Source: Bostrychus sinensis (lineage: Eukaryota; Chordata; Actinopteri; Gobiiformes; Eleotridae). Taken from it: DNA of 64,000 nucleotides. Positions 1-14,500 of the stretch are shown in pieces (positions within the stretch are counted from its first letter, which is position 1; each line of letters opens with the position of its first letter). The translations under genes were made by a program, and so were the position numbers. Where the stretch lies: positions 24,009,520 to 24,073,519 of the forward strand of contig CM036257.1 of NCBI GenBank assembly GCA_020698575.1. The letters are read 5' to 3'. The notes under the pieces are model-generated. The model ran no database searches. It was given only the letters and a program-made list of their open reading frames with translations, and was not told the DNA's origin.

Positions 1-200
1 AATAACTCACGTTTAACAAATTTATGAGTTGTTGAGTCTGTGCAAAATACTTTTACTTTTTTACTTGCAAGTACATTTAAAAGTGAGTACTTCTATACTT
101 TTACTTAAGAAAAAATTTAAGTTGATACTTTTATTGGAGTAAAATTTGCACTATCTGTACTTTTACACAAGTAAAGAAATTGAGTACTTCTTCCACCACT
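1..200. repeat. Fragment of the 'tacttttactt' fish MITE family
   Basis: The degenerate motif TACTTTTACTTAAG...GAGTACTTCTTCCACC is typical of the abundant fish repeats whose ends read like AGGTGGAAGAAGTACT. Related tracts recur at 25090, 41940, 44090, 47087, 53380 and 57806. The family is probably hAT-type; this copy is cut by the window edge. Confidence 0.5.
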
Positions 201-477
201 GGGAAACTGAATATATGGTTTCCATATTTTTGCTGAAACCACATCGTCCATGGTGTATATGAAGAATTTGGACCCATACATGTTCACACTTCCACACATT
301 TCTGTGTTGTATTATTTCTGAATGAATGTAACAAAACAAACCCATCTGTATGCCTTTACAGGTTTTGTTTGATTTTAAAGCACTTGAAATGTCAAGAGCC
401 ATACTGATTTGTCTATCCCTTTATAAATGTAGCCCACAGTGAAGTGATGCTTCAAAATACACTTGTAAATGACATAC

Positions 478-3400
478 CCATCCCAGACATGTGCTTGTTT
501 TCAGCGTATCGTCCATGGGGGTCTGACGGTGGTCTCGGGCCTGAAGAGAAAACAAAATGCTGTTATCAACTTAAGTAATGACAGTTTTTAACTGAACAGC
601 AGCAAAGACACTGGTCATATCACTCTATGAGGAAACAGAGAAAAAAAGAGGAAAGACATGGGTTCAAGGAATCAGAAGAGGCAGGTTTTGATGTGCAGTA
701 CAAAAAATGAGAAAACGTAAAGAGGTGAAGCTGAAAAGAAGAAGTGAACTGAGGGATGCAAAGGAAAAACAAAGGATTAAATGAGAGTAAGTGGCACCAG
801 GAGGGAGAAATCCAACTGGGAAGAGTGGGGCAGAGAAGAAATCCTCTATAACTCACCATACGGGTCTATTTTCCGGCCCACTGGGGCAGAGGGAGGCCGT
901 CTGGGTCCCTCTATCATTATAGGAGGAGACGGTGCTCCTCCACTCACAGGAGAGGGCCCATAGGAGTCACCTGTTACAATCAGACCAGGCATTTTACACA
1001 AGGCCAAAGCAGAGCAGACAACAATACCACACTCAACACGCACAGGAAGTCCTCGGATCAGGTTTCACTGAGAATAAAGTTTGTGAGATGACAAATACAA
1101 AGCCATAACATTTGTGCAAAGCCGTCCTGTTGGAGATGCATAGGTACACAGCAGTAAAGGGAGAGCTTACCCTGTCGAGGTCCAGCAAACTGCCCAGAGT
1201 TTGGTCTGAAGAGGGGCGCACGCTTTTCATTCAGCTGAGAGGTGAGTACAGCCAATCTAAAGACAAATAAAAATAATAGTGTTTTTTTTTTGATAAATAA
1301 AAGAGAGTAGACTGGATGTAGAGGGCTTGTTGATCGGTCAGTGCTTTCTGGAGTTGGCAGGGGTTCATGCTACCAAGTGTTTCGAAGCCTCAGAACAGCT
1401 AAGCAGAACAACTCCAGGTATGTTTTCAATGAGGGAACTACATTATAAAATGGTAGAAAGCTCAATTTTACATAATATAGCCCTTTTAAATCGTGGTGCA
1501 CTACTAACCTGCTATCACAATATATTTCAGACTCCACTGCTGGGGTTCACAATTCATATACTACGTATAATCAAGAACAGCAAGTTGACCAAAACTACTT
1601 AAACATGACTTTTTTTGTTTTGACCTTACAAGGAGCTCCACTCAAACCAAGATTATATCCTATCTACATATTGTTACACTTACTTTTCTCTTAGTTTTGA
1701 TGCTTCCGCTTTCTCCTGATTCAGCGCTCGCTCAGCATTTCTTGCATTTATCTACAAAAAAAGATTTTTTTTCCCCAATTGTATTAAAGAGAAACATGTC
1801 CTGATAATGATAATGACACAGCTGCACTTACCCAGTTTGAGTGAGTCTTGTTTTCCTGTTCTTTTATCTACAAGAAGAAAACATTTTGAGCATTAATTCA
1901 TTCTCTACTTTTCTATTAAAATACACATTACTTGCAGCTGGTCTCTACCTGTTCCTTGTACATCTCCTCGGTCTTCTTCATCTGTTCCTCCATCTCGTTG
2001 ATGCGCTGTCGCAGGACTTTGACCTGCTCCTCGGTCTCCATGGCTTTCCCTCCCACCTCCGTCAGCATGCTCTCTTTGCTGCGACGCTCCATCTCCTCTT
2101 TAGTTAATTTCCTGTAAAGTTGAACACAAACTCCTTTGATCAGCCAAGACGTGAGCCCCAAACGCGTCACCCTCATCACAGAAACGGCTTTTAAGCTTAT
2201 GATTAGTGGTAAGTTGTTAACGCAATATGTTGTCTTAGTCTGAGAGTTTTCACAGTGGATGGAAACAAGAGAGCAAAAAGAGCTGGTTGCACATACCACA
2301 AAACACTTACACAACAATGTATTAAACAGTCCAGTAAAGGGCTACTTTGCCTTAGATATAACAAATACTGCCTTACAAAACACACGTGTAAAAGTAACCC
2401 AATACTTCAAAACATTAGGGTTAAGGCGTAAGTAAGCAGTGGCCTTAGTAGAGTTGTGCTTCATATTACATTTACTTTAAACCATTACTTGACAAAGTGC
2501 CACAAATGCTACATAACTGGACTGCTCTAAAGCACTGTTTCTCAACCAGGGGTACGGGAACCTCAGGGTACACAAGCACTTTGCAGGGGGTACTTGTAAT
2601 TTATTTCATAACTATAAATATTTCAAGCTCAAGTGTCTTATTGGCTGCTAAAACTGCTATGGAATATTATTGGAATATTATAATTTGAAATAATTTATTA
2701 AACCTAAACAAAGAGGAGTTATTCAAATGTTTTTTTTCTGTATTACTTATTATTATTTTAATTAAGGGTGCTCCGATCGATCGGCCGCCGATCATGATCG
2801 GCTGATCATGGCTAAAAATAGAGTGATCGGTAAAATGGGCCGATCAAATTACAATAAACACGCGAGGCTCTCACATTTACTGTCCTGCAACTCCGGTTTG
2901 ATTAAACAGCAGTAGCGTTATTTTAGCAGTGTTTTTAAGTTAAGCCCTGGTTATAACTAACACAAACCTGCCCTGGAGGCGCTGCTTTGTGTCCCCGCTG
3001 TGTCCCCGCCTGCTTTAGGAGCGCACGGGACAGAACCGAGGCGCAGCAGTGCGTGTATTTGCAAACACCAACGTAAATAGAGCTACAGCTAACCCGCTAA
3101 CAGTTACGTTAAAAGGATTAAGAAAGTTCAGAGTCTGCCTGTGTCTTGTTGCGCGGAGAAAACTGTACGTTTTGTGGCTTAAACTGCACCAAATGGCTGC
3201 TAATGGAAAGAGAAAGTAAAAAGGCAGCCCATGTGTCCGTGTGTCTGAGAGGAGCACCTTTCATCGTTGTCTTCTCTGCTCTCTTTGCACGTTTTCTTCA
3301 TTCAGACGTTGTCAGACCTGGCAGCAGAAGCTGTCTGCTCTTTAGTCCACTGTGTTTCAACCTGGTTTGGCTGCGCGTTACGCAGACACAGGCGCTGCAC

Positions 3401-6400
3401 CCGCGGACTCAACCAATTAAGAACAGCTGATTTTTACATCAGCGGAGCATTCAAACAAAGCCACAGACACTGGGCACACATTAAAGACCAATAATGCAAC
3501 AAAACCTCTTCTAAAACAAAAATAAGTAGAAATTTGTTGTTCTTTTATATTTACAAAGGCTACAGTATTTTTCAAATGGAACTAATAATAGCCTGCATAC
3601 AATACATTACTACATTGAAGACCACGTGATCGGTATCGGCCGTGATCGGTATCGGCCGATCACAGCAGAGGCTGATCGGTGACCGGCCTCAAAAACCCTG
3701 ACCGGAGCACCCTTAATTTTAATAGTACTAATTTATTCTGAACATAAGATATATAGTAAAATATGTAACTATATTATATTTTTTATCTTGAATTTGAGTT
3801 TAGAAGAAAAAAATGCTGGAGAATTAGCACCTAAATTAAATTAAGTAGATGTAAACGACAACTTTTTGAAGAATAATCAACACAGATGAGTGCGGGGGGT
3901 ACTCTGAGTATAACAATTAGGCCTGGGGCTACACAAAACAAAAATAAGGATCACTGCTCTTAACCCAAGATTTCATGTTGTTCTCCTTGTTTACTGTGTG
4001 CAGCCAAAGCCCTCTCTGACTATAATTGTAGTAAGTTGTATACTTTTTGCAATAGCCCAACAGTTCTGATCAACTGAGGTTATAATGGATCTAATGCAAA
4101 AAAAAATTATTAATCTACCTGCATCTGTATCTAAGAATAGTTCATCTCCACAACACAAAACACTGAGGAGGTGTCATGTGACAACTTTAACAACTATATT
4201 GTCAGACAGGAGCTGCAAGTTTATGAACCCATAATAATAGTGAAAGTATGCATGTATAAAAATGATATGAGAAAAAGGTGATTCAATTTCGATTCAAAAG
4301 ATAAACACCAGCCAGGAGCATTCATCATTCAGTATAAGCTGTGACTTACTGCTGCAGAGCGCTCTCCTTCTGCTGGTACATTTCCACTATGATTTCATTT
4401 TTCTGTTGGAGAATCTTGAACTGGTTTTCGACGTGGCTCTTTTCACTTTTCAGAGTTGCGATGGAGTGCTCCAGCTCCTGGTGTTGCTCTGTTGAAGACA
4501 CATTGTTTATTAAGAGCGAAATTACTAATGCTATTCGACATATGTTTGTACTGCTTTGCTCCAGGATGTAGCAAACAAACCTTCCAGGGCTTTTCGAGCC
4601 TTTTCTTCACAGAGTAGTTTGGCCATGAATCGGTCTCGCTCTTCTTCTACGACTGTGAGAGTGGTCTGTACCTGTGAATACAAAGGAAAGATTGAGCCTT
4701 AAACGCAACCTATGGTCAAATGGATTACTGGTAAACTAGATTGATGATTTTTCCTCTTCTTCATAATAAAAAAATGTTACTAAACCATCTCTACTGAGCT
4801 ATCTCATTAGCGTATTGACAATAAGATGTCTACATTTTGTGGCTGCCTTACCCGTGAAACATCCATCATCTGCTTGATCCTATTCTTTATGGCTGTCGTC
4901 TTATCTGTCAAAAGTAAAAGGCCATTATCCACTGGCATTACACATTACACAATAGCTAATGAACTATTCTGAACTTACCAAAAGATAATTCCCCGTTTGC
5001 ACAAAGTTTGGGGTCACCTTTCTGTAGATCACAGGCATCAAGGTCTGACAGAAGATCAGACAAAACCTACAGAAAGAAACAAGAAATGGAAGTATAGTTA
5101 ATATTGTTGTAGGAAAACCAATAAAAACAAAAAGCAAAAAGCACTGACTCACCTCTATGTTGTGATCTTTCAGCACCAAAGAGTCTTCAAGCTCCTTTTG
5201 GGACTTCTGGTAGACCTTAATCTGCTCACTCAGCTCTTTGTGTTTGTCTTCCCAGCTTTTAATATTTGTCTTAAGCTGCAAGAGTCAACAGAATAAATTG
5301 AGCAAGATACGCTAGATATAAAAGGCAGAAAACAATTTCAAAATCCACACCGATTTGTTTTCTTCTTTTAGCGCTCCGTAATCTTTCTCCAAATTTTTTT
5401 GCTGGACATTTCGGGCATCTTCACGAATCTTTGCCTCGTCCAGGAGAACAGTAGTCTACAACAATTACAAGATGACAATATTAAGCTAGAGTTTTAATTG
5501 TTATATTGATAAAATTAATATAAAATAGGACTTACCTTGGTGAGTGCCTCCTGAATCTTTTTCCTGCTTTGTTGCAGTTTCTCATTTGACTTCTCCAGCT
5601 TTTCAAGCTTTTGAACAAATGTTTGTTAATATCTCTTATGAGTAGCAGCAGTAAAAAATTATTATTTTGAATGACTCACCCTTGTTTCGTTTTTCTGGGA
5701 ATTAGCCCTTTCTTCTTCAAGTAATTTAATATATCTAGTCTTTTCCTGAGCAATTTGTTCATTTTGCATTTCTGCCTCTGTTACGCGAGTCTGCAAATGA
5801 GACATTATTGTTAATGACAATTAATCTGAAGCTGAAAATAGCTAAACAATAAAGAAATGTATTTAAAATGCCATAGAAATATAATCTTACAATACTACTT
5901 GCTCCGGTAAGAAAGCAGGTTTACAAATACAGAGTTGATGTAGTCACAGAAGGGACAGGTGATTTTTTTCATAAACATTACACAGACTTTTTAAACAGAA
6001 TTACCTCTACTCTGTGACAATAGATTATACAAACATCACTGTATTTTGTAATCTATTAAAATGTGTATTATTATGGATTGAGTATATTTACCTGCTATAG
6101 AAATGATTTCAGTAACATATACCTAATTTTTAAGAATATGCATGTGAGTGACATGTAATGCCAATGTTGTATAAAGTACATTAAAAAGTAGTATCTACAA
6201 AAGCTATAGTTTGATGTGTAATAGAAGATGTAAAAGACAAACAGCAAGTTCCATACCTCCAGGGCTTGCATCTTCTTCTTTGTAGTACTCGCCGTTTGCG
6301 CAGACTGTTTTTGATTATCTTTTAGCAGTTCAGTCTTCACAAAAAGAGAAAAACAGAAATTATTATTAACAGGTTACACACTTCAAAGGTCTTCGATTGT

Positions 6401-9400
6401 GTTATTCTCAAGTCACACCTGTTTCTGTAGTTCTGTTATTTTTCCAAAGGCCTCAGTCTTCTCTTTTTTAAGCGTCTCAATTTGTTCATTGAGTTTTTTA
6501 TGATCCACTGTTTTCATGCAAAAGAAATAGCACAATGAGCACCACAAGCATTAATACGTTACTATATTGTCAATGTACTGCAATACGCATGACTTACCAA
6601 GATATTCCCTTTTCTTGACCTAAAAAGAAAGGCAAAGAAAAACATTTTTATTTTCAGCTAATAATAATAATAATAATTAACTGCCTTGTACATGCACCAG
6701 TGACCTCGAGAGAAAACCGGTTAAATTCCCTCTACAGAAAATAGCACAAAGAGAGGATGTGGCATTTTGGTTTGGTTTGGTTGTATGAGGCATATTTAGA
6801 GACAATAAATAATCTCAATTGCTTACTGCTAACACTGTCCTCCAGAAGAACAGGGTGAAGGTCAGGATCCCGACCAAGGCAGTCACGACCACGGCCTGCC
6901 AGGGACAACCGAACAAAGTCTCCCCCGGCCTCCATTCGTCCGGCAGTAACGAAATCATCTGAAGACGAGCACAAACACAACACCACACTCATTATTAATC
7001 ATCATTCATCATCAATCATTCTTAATAAGACTTGGCCTGGGAATACAGCATAAAACTGGCCAAATAAATGTCTCTTGGCAGCACCAGGTCAGTTTTAATA
7101 ACAAGCTTTAAAAGGTTGCATAGTGTGAACATACAGGTCTATATTGGCAAGTGGTGGTAGGCGTCTACACAATATTATTAATCTTTCCATTGTAATGAGA
7201 CTACTGAAGCATTTAAGGAAGGTTAAACAGACTAAGGTTTCTGAATGGGAGTAATCGAGAGCAAACCGTGTTAAACTACTTTACCTACTGCAGGAGGTTT
7301 TTACCAAGAAGTTTTAACAGGTCACTTTTTATTTATTTATTTTTTTACAGTTAAGGAGCACCACTTCTGAGACCGTTTCAGCTAAAGATCCACCAAACAG
7401 GAAATATTGCTACACTGTGCTCTTGCTATAATCATCAGGCATCAAGTCATCAAAAAATGAGTCAATAGTGTTGCACTGTTTCACTTTTTAAATCACTGTT
7501 GCTACTTTAATATGCACTGACATGTATCTGTAACTTTATATATTCACTTCACTTGCATAGAAATAAACAATTCTGGCTCTGATTCTAAATGGTGTTTACT
7601 GTTCATTTATTGTTCACATACAGCCATACACTAGTTCTTTGTTTCGTTTTTCACAGTGCACACATCTACAACTGGCATCCTAACTAACTATAAACATTCA
7701 ACACACAAGCTATTTTTAAAAACTATCAAAAATTACTTAGTAAACAGTCTCAATGAACACTTGTCAAAAGAAGACCCTCAACTAAGGCAGCATGATATAA
7801 CAAAAAAGTGCGATAAGCGATAACTTATGTTGAAAACTGTGATAACAAAATAACTGGGGATATTTGGATACCAATGTGGCTTGTAGGCCTTCATCAGGGC
7901 AAACTGTAAACGAGCCAAAACGCGTTGGTACCATTTTAACCAACTAGCCATGTTATAATGGTAATGTTAATATAATGTTATAATGTTCCTTTTTGAGTGT
8001 CTGATTCCTGCTTTTTGTTACCGGTTTGTCACTGGTCCCTAAGCTGAACAGTACTAAAAGAACATAATTTTTAACAAACTAATCACATTTGAGTAGCACT
8101 TTTATATGCCATGCTTTGATGGTAGATGCTGTTGCCTAATCTTGACTTACATTAACTAAAATAATGATTTATATTGGATTACTCCATGTGCAATGAAAAC
8201 ATTCATTTCAAACCACACACTCAGGATAGCTCTGGGTATTTTCTCATGCAATTTAAGACCTTTTTATGACTTTTTAATGCCACTTAGAGGAAAATTTAAT
8301 GCTAGTATCTTCAACAACAGAACAATAATCTGAATGAATTTTATACTAAGACGTATACGTACTACTCTCTGAAAGGGTCAAAGTCTAATACAGATGAAAG
8401 AACTCCAGTGCTGCATAAAAAAACAAAACAATAAATGAATCATGCACTTCAATAAATATATTTTGTTATTGCAGTGACTTTTTGTAATAAGAATGTTTTG
8501 ATAAATTTTAAGATCTAGATGAACAAAATTGAACAACCTACTCATTATATTTAATACTTTTAAGACCTTGAAGCTACCCTGACACGGCACAGGAGCAGAG
8601 AAATAATGACTTTACCAGGTTATGAAAACAGGAAAACCTTGAAATTAAACCAATAAGCTCATCATTGTCTGAAGGGATTAACTTACAGAACTCGTTTTTA
8701 GACAAATGCATTCATAGACAACAGACAAACGTACTATTCCCCCAACACTACGCAACATAAACATACAAACTGTCCATTTATTCACATATAATACTTGATC
8801 TAACTCCTGACATGAGCTTGTTGAGTATTGTTCAAGACTAGTTTGTTATTGAGCCCTGGTCATATGCTTATTATTAACACGTCATCCTCTCACACATCCT
8901 CTTCTTTACGCTTTTTTCCAACTTTAGTTAGATTTGCATTTACGCAATTACTCTTATTTTATACTTACATGCTGCAGCACCTTGAGGAAAAACATGTACC
9001 CGTGATCCTGTTCAAGGACGGGTCGGGATAATGTGTCACTGTCCATGCCAAAAAATCTCTGGAAACCTGGCCGAAACTGGATTAGCTTTAGCTCAGGTGT
9101 TAGCTTCTTTGACAGATGAATGCTACGCGCGTGTTGACAAACGGAACCGCTATACGCTTTTATCACTTAGCTTTAAATAAAAATCCGATGTCACAGAGAA
9201 TAATTTGCTATGAATAGGCAGATATATTGATTTTGTGGTGATTTTTAGCTCATAGTAATTAAGAAAAAAGCTAAATAATCCCGGTAGCTGTCAAAATACT
9301 ACAAGACATTTAAGCTAAGCGCAAAGCTACAACATCAGACGTAAACAAAGACTTGATCCAAACAAAAGAAAAACGGATATTTTAGTCTCGACTGCGCTGT

Positions 9401-11405
9401 TTTTCGTGTTAGTCTTGCTGTAATGAATACTGAGCATATTCCAGCCACGTAAAGGCCTGCCGGTTTGTAATAGTAGCCAGCCTAGCGTCGGCTGTGTTGA
9501 ACTTCAACCTACACCGCGGCAGTCAACAAGAGCGGCGCTGCGTTCAGGAAACATGCGGAGAGGAGAGGCGCGTTTGGGGTACATGGGAATACAGTAAATC
9601 CAATACAAGGAGAAGAGCCTGGCTTGACCTGAAGTAGACATTACTAGCCACATAGTGTTTTTACTGGCCAGAATTTAATTAGTTTAAATGTTTTTTTGTA
9701 TTTTCTATTTTATAGCATATGATAAGCTTACAGAAATGTAGAGCTTGGTTTTATGTGTAGGAATGGATTTATTAAATATGGAAAACAGGTTTAGCCTAAC
9801 TATGGGCAGAATACATTTGAACGATTTGCATATGGTCTATCTGAATAAGTGTTGTTTTTTTTGTTTTTTTCTCGGATCATGATGCATTATTCTGTATTAT
9901 GTGTTCACTCAAGCATAGCACCAGGAATTGAGGACCTCTAAAGATCAGAGGCCAGCATTTGGTCTGTTGGCTGGTGATAATGTCAAGCCCCGTATAAGAC
10001 AATAATCTGTGTTCTAAAAAAGTACTTTTTAAAACAGTAACTTATCAAAAAGAAAATAGAAATAAGAAAATACAGAAAATTAGTATATTTTAAGTTTTCA
10101 TTTAAATAAAAAAAACAAAAAAACAATCCAACTAGACAAAGTGGCTAGTGAGACTGAATATGTTACTGGCCAAAATGGAAATGTATCCGCATGTGCCCGG
10201 TTGGCTAGTGTTAATGTCAAGCCCTGCGTATAGTATAAAATTGTTTTAAGGACCATGGGGATATATTATAAAGCAATATTTTTGCACATTTATCCAAGTG
10301 TGTAATAAACAATTTATTTATTGACAGTTTGCAGTGTACTATCCTGTGGTGTACCTTTTATGTGATATGGGCAAATCTCTCGGAGCTTATGAACATTATT
10401 TTACTCTAAGGTAGGGCTGCTCAATTATGGAAAAATTCAACAACAACATTATGGGCAAAGACATGAGCGTGTGTAGCTTTGACCACCAAGTCCATCTTTC
10501 ACAACACAAGGACATGGATTCACTTTTACCTTCACTTTTACCCCTGAACTGCAGGCTAGCGTTAGCTCCATAAGCGCTGGAGTAAATAAACACACTCTCA
10601 GTAGTAGCGGGTTTTGGGAGGGCAGAGCAAACATGCGTGCCAGTCCAATTTAATCAATTGTTTTTTCTTGATTATATAGATTTTGTAATCGTTGGGAGCC
10701 AAAATAGTAATCACGATTAAAATTTGATTAATTGCAAATGTCTAAACCATCTCAATCTGGCCTCTCGGACTTTATCCCCAAAATATCTAACATTAGTTGA
10801 TGTGAGCATAAATCAGGAACAGCTCCTCAATATTGCAACACGCTAAATATAACCTTTGAAAGCAGTAATTTCAAGGGCACATCACCCAAGAGTAGAAAGT
10901 AAACAGTAGTCAATCCAACACGTAAATGATAAATAGATACTGACAGACATGAGCACAGCTGGTATGTGTGTTAAACTTACCACAGTGGCCCACTCTGTAG
11001 TTTTATTCTTTGTCATTGAAATAACACACTCCAGGTAAAAAAGTGCAGATGAGAATAATCCCACTTCTTCTTCATGAAACTCAGAGGGGGGATCCATAGA
11101 CTCCAAGGTACCTTGAGCAAAAAAACAGGGATTTTGAGTGTGTTAAATTCTCCTTTAGGTATATCTGATGCAAAAAAAAGGGACAGACAAACAGCCAAAA
11201 ATGACAATGTCAAGAGATGAGAGTCTAAAGGGCATAGATTACATTTTGAGTGAAATCGAGATATACAGTATCAAATGAGCTCCTTTTACTACAGTAACAT
11301 CTGAAAAACCTCTACACATGGGTGCAGGTGCATATAACTTCTTTACTGGAATGGACATAAAATGTTGGCAGCAGGCGAAAGGTGTGTGTGATGTTTATTC
11401 TCAAA

Positions 11406-11436
<31 letters not shown>

Positions 11437-11537
11437 AAAAAAAAAGTAAATGCATGTCGACTAATAGGGCTGTAGTCGACCAAAAAAACCTGTTAGTCGA
11501 CCAAAGTTATGCCCACATCCCCACATACAATGACCAA

Positions 11538-11579
<42 letters not shown>

Positions 11580-14500
11580 CCAACCAAATCAATCAAGGAT
11601 ATGTGGGGGGACTCATCAGAGTCTTACACAAACAAGTGACTTATCAATTAGGTGATAAAACATTTAGAAAACATGTCTGTAAAATACAGTTATATGCCCA
11701 AGTTGGGGCACCCCTCTGAGACTGCCTAATAATTGACTCTGTCTTCACGAAGAAAGATCACAGAGGTATGTCATTCATTTTCTAGTGACATCTGAGTTCT
11801 AGGGTGTTTTCCTAACAACAAGTTAAGTTTTAGTATAGTAATATATTTAGGTGTATGACATTAAATTAAATATGAAAAAAAAATGTCTGTGCATTTAACC
11901 CCGTAGCACCAACTGTTGCAAATATGCAGCATATAATTCAAAGGTAAATAAATAAATAAATGGTAAAGGGTCACATTTATATAGCGCTTTTCTACCTTCA
12001 TGGGTACTCAAAGCGCTTTACATCAAGGAACCATTCACCCATTCACACTCACATTCATACACCAGTGTGCGCAGACACCAGAGGCAAGGTGGGTCATGGC
12101 AAAAAAGTAGGAGTCTTTTTTTTTAAAATGTATTAACTAAGTCATGAATCCTGCTTACCAAAAATATTGACAAATTTTTGTCATTTTTTTTTTTTTACCC
12201 ATCCCTGTTGACTAAAATTTAGCATGGATGATTTTTTCCAACAAATATTTCTATGTCTGGGTTCTACGGGGTTAACTTATAAGTTTGGGTGCCCATATAA
12301 GTTTGCTAATATGAAAGCATGTAACTTCTCAAAATGGATTACTTGCAACACAAAACTTGTTAGATTAGTTAGTTACGCCTTAAACTTCATAGACAGGTGC
12401 ATTCAATAATGAGAAAAGGTATTTAAGGTGGCAATCAGGAAACAGAGTCGCTTGAGGAAGGTAAAAACTCATTTAGACAAGCCAGATTTATTTTGGAATA
12501 ACATGGTGTGGACTGACATACCTCAAGCATGGCATCACCTTCCCATACAACTGGGTTGGGTAAATCATGAATGCTATCTTAAATAAAATGAAAAATAAAA
12601 GTTATCATGCAACTAATCGGCCAAGATCTCACTGACCATCGACTAAGCGACTAGAGGCTGTCCTAGATTTAAAAATGCATTGTTGTATCAGTACTCTGTC
12701 ATCTGTGTGTATGAATATAGTGGCTTTTAAGAGATATTTTGTTGGCCTTGCATTGCTTCATAAGACAGTGACAGGAAATCATTGGGAAGAGCAGACGAGA
12801 CATTCGCCTGGGTCTGGACTTGAGCCCACGGCGCAGAGGCAAGCTGTAGTCGCTCTGTATATGCAGTGCACTGCTTGTTCTCAACTGAGCTACACCACAG
12901 CATAGTAGCTTAAAAAATACAAATCATACAAAATGTCAGATCACAGCTGAACTAAAAGCCAAAAAAGGTCCACACCACTGGCGTTCTTTAGATAACAGTT
13001 TCACTTTGAGACTAACCTGAGGGTGAGTTGTCCACCTCCACTCCCAGCCCCATGTCCAGTGGGTTTTCTAGAGTGGCCTGGGGGACTTTGGGCAGCTTGT
13101 CCGCCGACCTAAAACTCTGCTGATTGTCTTTGTTTCTGTTAAAGTGCCCACTATCCTCCTCCACGCTGACATCTGGCGCGGCGTGGACTTGATCCAAAAT
13201 AATCCGCTCTTCTTTTTTAACGTCAGCGGCGGGCTCGTCCTCCAGATGTGTGGCTGTGAGGTTATGGTCGCTCTCTGGCTCCGTGTAGTTGTCTGTGTCT
13301 TCAGCTACGAGAGGCACATCTTCATTGACATTCATTTCTTGCTCTTCTGTAAAAAATGACAAAATACATCATTAAGCTAACGCACTGAAAATTATCTATA
13401 AAATGCACCCAACAGATTATACATAATTTGGAGATTTTTGCAGTATGTTGTAGTATTATGTATATATTTATATTGTAAAAATGCACAGAACCGCTTAAAA
13501 AATAGTTTTATTGTTGTAAATAAGACTTGTTTGCATTTTTTAAACTTTAAAAATGGAATGAATTGGAGAAAAAAACTCTCTCTATTTTTGCCACACTAAA
13601 ATGGCATAAATGTTTGGCTTTTAACATAAACACTGTTGAACTTAAACAGTTACAGCACTCGTTCAGAATAAACTCTTTTAGGACAATGAGGATGATTTAT
13701 AACATTGAGTATCAACTATGACAGAGGACAGATAGGAGTCCTTTAAACATTAGAGTTTAAAGGCATTTTTTATTTTACAGATGTTTTATCACCAATTTGT
13801 TTTAAAGGAGACAGTTTTTGTCCCTAGCAGTGAGCACTTTAATATAGGGTAACTCCAGGTTTTGTTTTATGCAATTTATGGCCTTTTTAAGACTTTTTAA
13901 TGCCACTTTGAGTGAAATTTAATGAAAGCATCATCTGTTTATGGACTTTACACTAAGGAATTATCCATACTACTTTCTGAAACTCAAGGGCTTTATTTTA
14001 AGTCTAATACAGATAAACGAAGTCCAGTAATGCATTAAAAATCATGCATTTGAATGACAACATTTCTTCAATAAATATATTTTGTTATTGCTGTTACACT
14101 GCTTTTTGTATTATTACCATAAAAGACCTAGATGAAGAAAATGTAGTATCGATTCATAATATGTAAATACTTTTAAGGCCTTTATTTTGGCATAATCAAC
14201 TTTAATACCTTTTTAATGCCTCTAAGACCTTTAAGAACTTCTTTTAAATAGGGTTGCTACAGTGATTAAACATTTGGATTCACATGAAACAGTCTGGCAG
14301 AGGTTTTTATGCCAGATGCCTTTCCTGACACAACCATCTACATTTATATTGCTGGAGTTTTGTTTTGATATTTTTTACATAATATTTTGCAGGCCTATTG
14401 TATCATAGATGGTGCAGCATATCATCAATTCATCTACGAGTTGTTTTGTCATGTCCACGTAACCATTGGCAGCTGTAGGCCTTAGCAGACAACGCCAAAG

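Noticed and set aside
1932..1948. Extending mia3 exon 19 through VETSCK to a donor at 1930-1931
   Set aside because: That ending would put a stop in the next exon. The donor at 1947-1948 (CAG then gtagag) keeps the frame into IKEQENKTHSNW.
3146..3494. Two plus-strand frames of 75-94 codons inside the inner transposon
   Set aside because: No recognisable domain. They overlap in different frames and look like decayed element sequence.
12735..12898. Functional tRNA gene
   Set aside because: A and B boxes exist, but the stems do not pair as a cloverleaf and a SINE body follows.
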